Positions 15,954-21,324 of a stretch of 21,324 nucleotides of DNA are shown piece by piece. The translations under genes were made by a program, and so were the position numbers. The first letter of the stretch is position 1, and each line of letters begins with the position of its first letter. Source of the DNA: CAYXOX01 sp964466745 (GTDB lineage Bacteria; Pseudomonadota; Alphaproteobacteria; Rhodobacterales; Rhodobacteraceae); the NCBI GenBank assembly GCA_964466745.1, contig CAYXOX010000040.1, positions 1 through 21,324 on the forward strand, written 5' to 3'. The notes beneath the pieces were generated by a model. It was not told the origin of the DNA. It saw nothing but the letters and a program-made list of their open reading frames with translations, and searched no databases.

Positions 15954-18900
15954 TCATTCGGCCGGAACGGGGGCGGCCTTCGGGGCGGGAGCAGGCTCGT
16001 CTTCGCGGGCGGGCGCCACGAGGCAGAGCCGCAGCAGCGGCGGCACTGTCAGCAGCGTCAGGAACGCGGACATCGAAAGCCCCCCCACCACGACGGCACC
16101 AAGACCGCGGTATAGCTCCGAGCCCTCGCCGGGGAAGAGCACGAGCGGCAGCATCCCGCAGATGGACGTGAGCGTCGACATGAAGATGGGCCGGATCCGG
16201 TTGCGCGTGGCCTCCTCGATCGCGTCGACGGGACTCATCCCGTCTTCGCGCAGGTGGTAGAGTGACTGGTGCACGATCAGGATCGCATTGTTCACCACGA
16301 TGCCGACGAGGATCACGAAGCCGAGGAGCGTGAGCATGTCGAGCGGTTGTGTCTGGAACAGGTTGAGCACGGCAAGGCCGCCGACTCCGCCTGCCGCGGC
16401 CACCGGCACGGAAATCAGGATCACCAGCGGCAACACGAAGCTCTCGAACAGCACGGCCATCACGAGAAAGACGATGAGCAGCGCGACGACGAGATTGAGC
16501 TGGATCGCCTCCCACGTCTGGGAGAGCTGGTCTGCCGTGCCCGAGACGTCGAGCCTGATGCCTGGCGGCAGCCCCTGCTCCTCCAGGACGGCGACGACCT
16601 CTTCCTCGAGCAGCTCGACGGCGGCCTCGAGCGCCAGCGCGTTGGAGGGCCGTACCTCGAGGGTCACGGTCCGCAGGCGCTCCCGGTGAAGGATCTCCGT
16701 GGGCCCGGCGGTCACGCGCACTTCCGCCAGCTCGCTTACCGGCAGGATCTCGCCCGAGGGGGTTACCACGGGCAGGCTGCCCACATCCTGGGTACGAAGC
16801 CCGACGCCCGGCTGCGGCGCGCCGCGAAGGGTCAGGTCGAGCCGTTCGGCCCCCACCGTCACTTCCGCCACGCGGATCCCGTCGTTGTAGGCGTCCACCG
16901 TCGCCGCCAGCGCGGCGGTGCCGAGACCCGCATCGGCGAGGCGCATCCTGTCGGGGATGAGCCGAACCTCCGGCGCGCCGAGTTCGAGCCCGGGTATCGG
17001 CCGAAACTGGTGCCCCTCGGAGCGGGGCAGGACACCGGCGATGATGCCCGCGGCACGGCCGGCGGTGGCCAGGATCTCCTCGAGATCCTGGCCGGAGACA
17101 TTGAGCTCGATGGTCCGCGCGCCGCCCACGCCCCGCCCGAAGAGCGAGGGCTGGGTCATGAAGCCGAAGGTGCCCGGCTCCGCGAAGATCGGCCGTGACA
17201 GGATCGGGATGGCATCGGCGACCCGGTCGCCGTCCACCGTCGCCGCGCCGACGAAGGAGTTTCCTGGCGTGGCGACGAAGAAGAAGCTCGCCAGCGAGGG
17301 CTGGCCGTCCTCGGTTGCCGGGGCGGGCGCCGCTTCCCACAGCGGGCGGGCGGTTGCCTCGATGCGTTGCGCGATCGTTTCGGTCGTTTCGAGATTGTAG
17401 CCCGGGGGCGGAATGATCAGGCCGAACACGAGGTTGCGGTTTCCCTCGGGAAGGTATTCGAGCTTCGGCAGAAAGACGATCGCCGCCGTGATGGCCGATC
17501 CGCCGATCAGGGCCACCATGAGGATGCCGAGCGCGCGGATCCGCACCGTGAGCCTGACATAGGCCATGACCAGCCACTTGAAGCCGCGCGCCGCGTGATC
17601 GATGCCCGGCAACGGCAGCATCCGCGCCGGGCCGGACGTGAGCATCCGACTCGACAGCGCGGGGATCACCGTGACGGCCACCGCGAGCGACAGCAGCGCC
17701 GAAACCGAGATCGCCACGGCGATGTCGCGGAAGAGCTGGCCTGCCTCCAGCTCCATCACCAGGATCGGGATGAAGACCATCACGGTCGTCAGGGCCGACA
17801 CGAGGATCGCGCCCCAAACCTGCCGTGCCCCGTGGTAGGCCGCCTCGCGCCGGCTCAACCCCTTCTCCCGTAGCCGGTAGATGTTTTCCAGCACCACGAT
17901 CGCGGCGTCCACGATCATCCCCACCGCGAAGGCGATGCCCGCCAGGGAGATCACGTTGAGCGTTCGCCCGGTGGCGGCCATGGCCACGAACGTGGCCACG
18001 ATGGAAACGGGGATCGCCAGCGAGACCACCAGCGTCGCCCTCGGCGAGCGCAGGAAGACGAGCAGCACGAGCGCGGCGAGCGCGCCGCCGATCCAGATGT
18101 TCTGGGTCACGAGGTCGATCGCGCTCTCGATGTAGACCGTCTCGTCGTAGATCTGCTCGAGTTCAAGGCCGCGCTCGGCAAGCGGTCCGGCGGCGAGCTC
18201 TTCGAGCACCGCGCGCACCTCCTCCATCGTGGATATCACGTTGGCACCGGGTTCGCGGACCATGTTGAGCGCCAGCCCCGGCTCACCGCGGAACCGCAGC
18301 CGCGCATCGTTCTCCTTGTAGGCGAAATCCACGTTCGCCACGTCGGCCACGCGCACCCGTCCGAAACTGCCGGCGCCGGCCTCGCTGCGCAGCACGACGC
18401 TCTCCACCGCCTCGCGGGTGTTCAGGTTGCCGTCGGCGCGCACCACGTAGCGCCGCTTGCCCTCGTCCACGGTGCCTGCGGAAACCGAGATGTTCTCGGC
18501 GCGCAGCCGGCTCACGATATCGGGGATGGAGAGCCCGTAGCGCGCCATTTCGCCCGGCAACACCTCGATCCGCAGCTCCCGGCTGACACCTCCGAAAACG
18601 TTCACGGCCGAAATCCCGTCGATCCGCTCGAGCCGCTCCTTGACGACGTCTTCGAGGAAGTCGCCGTATTGCGGCAATGGCCGTTCGGTGCGCTCGGTGG
18701 GCTTTATCACCACCCAGGCGATCGGGCTGTCATCGGCGCCGGAGGTGTTGAGCGTGGGCTCTCCGGCCTCTTCCGGGTAGCCGCCCACCCTGTCGAGCCG
18801 GTTGGAGACGAGCAGGAGGATATCGCCCATCTCGGTGCCCACCGCGAACTCGAGCGTGACCGTGGCCTGCCCGCTGCGGGAGCGCGATGTCATCAACTCC

Positions 18901-19130
18901 AACCCTTCGAGCCCGCGGAACGCCTCTTCCTGAACGTTCACGATCTCGCGCTCGATCTCGACCGGGGCGGCCCCGGGCCAGGCCGTGTTCACCACCACGA
19001 CCGGCTTTCGCACGTCGGGCGCGAGCTGGATCGGGATGGTGCTGAGGGCCAGGACCCCGAAGATGACCGCAAGGATCACCGCCGCGATCACGGCGACAGG
19101 GCGCTCGATGGAAAAGCGGATCGGGTTCAT
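15954..19130 (-). CDS. RND-family efflux pump inner-membrane subunit (AcrB/MexB-like)
   Basis: This 1058-residue proton-driven exporter forms a trimer in the inner membrane. It begins MNPIRFSIERPVAVI and has the usual layout: TM1, a large periplasmic porter domain, TM2-6, a second porter domain (from about 550) and TM8-12. TM4 reads AGIAFAVGMIVDAAIVVLEN: D408 matches the first aspartate of the AcrB proton-relay pair, but the second is Ala409. TM10 reads GIVVNNAILIV with N947 where AcrB has Lys940. The ATG at 19130 follows GGCGGAG, and the adaptor gene ends 24 bases upstream, so they form one operon. No outer-membrane factor gene is in the window. The family is certain; whether it exports drugs, lipids or other solutes is not known. 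Confidence 0.96.
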   Translation of the reverse strand: MNPIRFSIERPVAVIAAVILAVIFGVLALSTIPIQLAPDVRKPVVVVNTAWPGAAPVEIEREIVNVQEEAFRGLEGLELMTSRSRSGQATVTLEFAVGTEMGDILLLVSNRLDRVGGYPEEAGEPTLNTSGADDSPIAWVVIKPTERTERPLPQYGDFLEDVVKERLERIDGISAVNVFGGVSRELRIEVLPGEMARYGLSIPDIVSRLRAENISVSAGTVDEGKRRYVVRADGNLNTREAVESVVLRSEAGAGSFGRVRVADVANVDFAYKENDARLRFRGEPGLALNMVREPGANVISTMEEVRAVLEELAAGPLAERGLELEQIYDETVYIESAIDLVTQNIWIGGALAALVLLVFLRSPRATLVVSLAIPVSIVATFVAMAATGRTLNVISLAGIAFAVGMIVDAAIVVLENIYRLREKGLSRREAAYHGARQVWGAILVSALTTVMVFIPILVMELEAGQLFRDIAVAISVSALLSLAVAVTVIPALSSRMLTSGPARMLPLPGIDHAARGFKWLVMAYVRLTVRIRALGILMVALIGGSAITAAIVFLPKLEYLPEGNRNLVFGLIIPPPGYNLETTETIAQRIEATARPLWEAAPAPATEDGQPSLASFFFVATPGNSFVGAATVDGDRVADAIPILSRPIFAEPGTFGFMTQPSLFGRGVGGARTIELNVSGQDLEEILATAGRAAGIIAGVLPRSEGHQFRPIPGLELGAPEVRLIPDRMRLADAGLGTAALAATVDAYNDGIRVAEVTVGAERLDLTLRGAPQPGVGLRTQDVGSLPVVTPSGEILPVSELAEVRVTAGPTEILHRERLRTVTLEVRPSNALALEAAVELLEEEVVAVLEEQGLPPGIRLDVSGTADQLSQTWEAIQLNLVVALLIVFLVMAVLFESFVLPLVILISVPVAAAGGVGGLAVLNLFQTQPLDMLTLLGFVILVGIVVNNAILIVHQSLYHLREDGMSPVDAIEEATRNRIRPIFMSTLTSICGMLPLVLFPGEGSELYRGLGAVVVGGLSMSAFLTLLTVPPLLRLCLVAPAREDEPAPAPKAAPVPAE

Positions 19131-19154
19131 GGGGCTACTCCGCCTCGCCTGGTG

Positions 19155-20354
19155 TCAGTTCGAGGCCGTGGGCGGCGCGCCGGAGCCGGCACCGGCCCGC
19201 TGGGCTTCGGGCCCACCGGGGGCGCCGCCCATCGGCATTATGTCCTGCATCGGGCGAAGCCGCTCGTTGCCGCGCACCACGACCTCGTCGCCGGCTTCCA
19301 GACCGGAGAGGACCTCGAAGCTGTCCCCCAGCGCGGCGCCGACTTCCACGCTTCGCGGCACCGCCTTGCCATCCTGGTTCACGAAGGCCGACCATCCGCC
19401 GCCCGACTGGATGAGCGCGTCCTTGGGTACCGTCAGGGCCTCGCGCGGCGCGCTCACCGGCAGCATTAGGCTCACGGACTGGCCGAGCGCCACCGGTGTT
19501 TCCCCTGCGGCGAAGCCGGCGCCGGATGCGACGAGGCGCACCGGACGCGTGCGCGTGGCCGAGGATTCCGTGGGCAGAACCGCCCGCACCTGCAGTGCCA
19601 GCTCGGTGCCGAAATCGGTCGCTCCGGTCACGTCGAGTCCCGGCTCCAGCGCGACCACGAAGCGGGCCGGCACGTTCGCCTCGACTTCCAGCGCCGAACT
19701 GTCGAGCAGCACGGCCACCTCCGCGCCGGTGGGCAGGAAGGCGCCAACCGCCGCCGATACCGAAAGGATCGTGCCCGAGAAAGGCGCACGAACGACCGCG
19801 TTCTCCAGGTTGTAGCGCGCCCTGTCGAGCGAGGCCTCTGCCGCCAGGATGCGCGCCTCGGCCTGCTGCAGCGCGCCGAGCGCCTCGGCGAAGGCGCCCT
19901 CCCTGTCTTCGAGCGCGCCTTCCGAAATGGTCTGGCTGCCGCGCAGGGCCTGCGCGCGCTCGAAGCCGCGGCGCGCCGAGGTCAGCCGCGAGTTGGCGAC
20001 CTCGCGCCCGGCTCGGGCGACCGCGGCATCGGCCTCGGCCACCGCGCGCTCGATCTCGAGCAGTTCGGTGTCGAGCCGCACGAGCGGGTCGCCGGCATCC
20101 ACCGTGTCGCCGGTCTGCACGAAGGTCTGGGAAATCACGCCCGAAATCCGGCTGGCCAGCGCAGCCTGCCGCGAGGCGACGATCTCGCCGAAGACCTGCA
20201 CCGTCTCGGCTACCTCGCGGACCTCGACTTCGGCAACGCCGACCATGGCCGGGCGCCCGCCCTGGGCCTGGGGCATCGCCGGCGCCAGGAAAAGCGCCAG
20301 CACGAGGGCGAGCGCGAACGGCATCCGGCGCAGGGTAAGCGGCTGCACGAGCAT
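19155..20354 (-). CDS. RND efflux periplasmic adaptor subunit (membrane fusion protein)
   Basis: This ~399-residue adaptor links the RND pump to an outer-membrane channel. A hydrophobic signal/anchor (PFALALVLALFLAP) is followed by a lipoyl half-motif (SRISGVISQTFVQTGDTVDAG), an alpha-hairpin coiled coil (about 95-170), the second lipoyl half (VRAPFSGTILSVSAAVGAFL), a beta-barrel and a membrane-proximal domain. I place the start at ATG 20354 because GAAGGA then sits about eight bases upstream; the ATG at 20363 abuts that site directly and would add three residues. It ends in a Gly/Ala/Pro-rich tail. It is the first gene of the two-gene efflux operon. Confidence 0.94.
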   Translation of the reverse strand: MLVQPLTLRRMPFALALVLALFLAPAMPQAQGGRPAMVGVAEVEVREVAETVQVFGEIVASRQAALASRISGVISQTFVQTGDTVDAGDPLVRLDTELLEIERAVAEADAAVARAGREVANSRLTSARRGFERAQALRGSQTISEGALEDREGAFAEALGALQQAEARILAAEASLDRARYNLENAVVRAPFSGTILSVSAAVGAFLPTGAEVAVLLDSSALEVEANVPARFVVALEPGLDVTGATDFGTELALQVRAVLPTESSATRTRPVRLVASGAGFAAGETPVALGQSVSLMLPVSAPREALTVPKDALIQSGGGWSAFVNQDGKAVPRSVEVGAALGDSFEVLSGLEAGDEVVVRGNERLRPMQDIMPMGGAPGGPEAQRAGAGSGAPPTASN

Positions 20355-20363
20355 GACAGTCAT

Positions 20364-20578
20364 CCTTCGAATTCAATTCGCGCCGTGGCATCCGGCGCGG
20401 GGCGGTCAACTTCTAATCGGGTGAGTGTAGCCCGCTGCGGCCTTTTGCCCACCCTCGTGGCCGGGCCAGGTGCAGCCTGCCGCCGGGGAGCGGGCGCGGC
20501 CCTTCCTCGCGCGGCGGAAAAAGTTTGGCAGGCGCGCAGCTCCGGGGAGCATCCGTCCGCGGCGATCGTGTCGCGCGG
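20364..20578. other. Intergenic region upstream of the efflux operon
   Basis: The 215 bases lie between the sugar ABC ATPase stop and the adaptor start, both on the minus strand, so this must hold the efflux promoter and probably the ATPase terminator. A minus-strand TTGACC (20408-20403) has no convincing -10 partner. An A/T-rich patch (TTTTTCC on the minus strand near 20518-20524) follows a GCTCC/GGAGC inverted repeat too distant to be a normal terminator. No regulator gene adjoins the operon. Confidence 0.35.
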
Positions 20579-21324
20579 CTAGGCCGCGAGGCCCTCCGCG
20601 GTGAAAAAGCAAAGCCTCCCGGCGTCGAATTCCAGCCCCACGCGCGCGCCGGGCCTGAGCTCGCTATCGCCGGGCGCGCGCACGGTGAGCCGCCCGAGCG
20701 CGCCGCAATCCACCACCGCGAAGGTGTCCGACCCGAGATACTCCACCACGTCCACGGTGCCGTCGCACTGCCCCGTGCCGGGCGCCCCGATGCCGATGTG
20801 CTCGGGCCTCACTCCCAGGTGGGCGGCAGGGCGCGTTCCGGCGTAGTCGCCTCCGCGCCCGCCCTCGAGGGAATACCGGCCTTCCGAGGTCGTGCAGGGC
20901 AGGACGTTCATCTTCGGACTGCCGATGAACTGCGCCACGAAGAGGTTCGCGGGGCGCTCGTACAGCTCCCGCGGGCTGCCCACCTGGGCGATCCTTCCCG
21001 CTTCCAGCACCACGATCCGGTCGGCCAGCGTCATCGCCTCGACCTGGTCGTGGGTGACGTAGATCATCGTCCGGTTGAGCGACTGGTGCAGCTTGGCGAT
21101 CTCGTAGCGCATCTCGACGCGCAGGGCCGCGTCGAGGTTCGACAGCGGCTCGTCGAAGAGGAACGCGGTCGGGTCGCGCACGATCGAGCGGCCGATGGCG
21201 ACCCGCTGCCGCTGTCCGCCCGACAGCGCCTTGGGCCGCCGGTCGAGGTAGTCGCCCAGCTTGAGGATGCGCGCTGCCTCGAGGACCTTTTCGTCGATCT
21301 CGGCCCTGGGCCGCCCCGCGGTCT
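20579..21324 (-). CDS. MalK/UgpC-type carbohydrate ABC transporter ATP-binding protein, 5' end outside window
   Basis: The C-terminal ~247 residues run on the minus strand from the window edge to TAG at 20581-20579. Visible motifs are the signature LSGGQRQRVAIGRSIVRDP, Walker B FLFDEPLSNLDA, H-loop YVTHDQVEAMTLADRI, and the ELYERPANLFVAQFIGSPKMN segment that leads into the regulatory C-terminal domain. A TOBE/OB-type domain follows, with LGVRPEHIG and VEYLGSD. This is the pattern of ATPases serving sugar and glycerol-phosphate importers (MalK, UgpC, MsmK); one such ATPase can serve several permeases. The Walker A part is outside the window. The permease and binding-protein genes probably lie upstream on the minus strand, beyond the edge. 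Confidence 0.95.
   Translation of the reverse strand, partial: TAGRPRAEIDEKVLEAARILKLGDYLDRRPKALSGGQRQRVAIGRSIVRDPTAFLFDEPLSNLDAALRVEMRYEIAKLHQSLNRTMIYVTHDQVEAMTLADRIVVLEAGRIAQVGSPRELYERPANLFVAQFIGSPKMNVLPCTTSEGRYSLEGGRGGDYAGTRPAAHLGVRPEHIGIGAPGTGQCDGTVDVVEYLGSDTFAVVDCGALGRLTVRAPGDSELRPGARVGLEFDAGRLCFFTAEGLAA

Noticed and set aside
14944..17817. Very long minus-strand frame that includes the substrate-binding protein
   Set aside because: The part upstream of 15780 is an alternative frame of the RND gene; a clear ATG with GGGAG and a signal peptide begin at 15780.

Overview
The window is GC-rich DNA that looks like an alphaproteobacterial chromosome, most likely Rhodobacterales. The evidence is the protein style, with Ala/Arg/Gly-rich enzymes close to alphaproteobacterial families, the short-spaced operons, and the set of peptide, amino-acid and sugar ABC importers. 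This is inferred from family resemblance; no rRNA or species marker is present.

Layout. Positions 1-5350 (+) hold a catabolic gene string: the end of a peptide-type ABC transporter ATPase, a metal-site-deficient amidohydrolase_2 protein, a cytosine/SAH-deaminase-like amidohydrolase, an MBL-fold hydrolase, a doubtful 33-codon ORF, and a GH31 alpha-glycosidase. The first joints are ATGA/GTGA overlaps, so these genes are probably one translationally coupled operon. Positions 5351-8269 are a decayed stretch. Its only recognisable content is a type I restriction-modification remnant on the minus strand: hsdM, with a nonsense codon, a lost motif I and a deletion, is fused out of frame to the second half of hsdS. 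A CTAG tandem duplication accounts exactly for the hsdS frameshift. A tRNA-Ala(CGC) with a clear TTGACA-N17-CATATG promoter lies at 8270-8345 (-), with its 3' end facing the decayed stretch.

Positions 8432-10702 hold a gamma-glutamylcyclotransferase-like gene (+) facing a two-gene minus-strand unit: a YghZ-type aldo/keto reductase followed by nadD. Divergent from this unit, 10864-13293 (+) encodes a very acidic 809-residue predicted lipoprotein with an EF-hand-like loop and propeller-like repeats. I do not recognise its family, and it is the best candidate here for something undescribed. A strong GC hairpin separates it from a convergent amino-acid ABC importer on the minus strand (substrate-binding protein, permease, ATPase; 13331-15780).

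Upstream of that importer, also on the minus strand, are an RND efflux pump and its periplasmic adaptor (15954-20354). No outer-membrane channel gene is present. The window ends inside a MalK/UgpC-type sugar ABC ATPase (20579-21324, -). No complete mobile element, integrase, CRISPR array or phage gene was seen.
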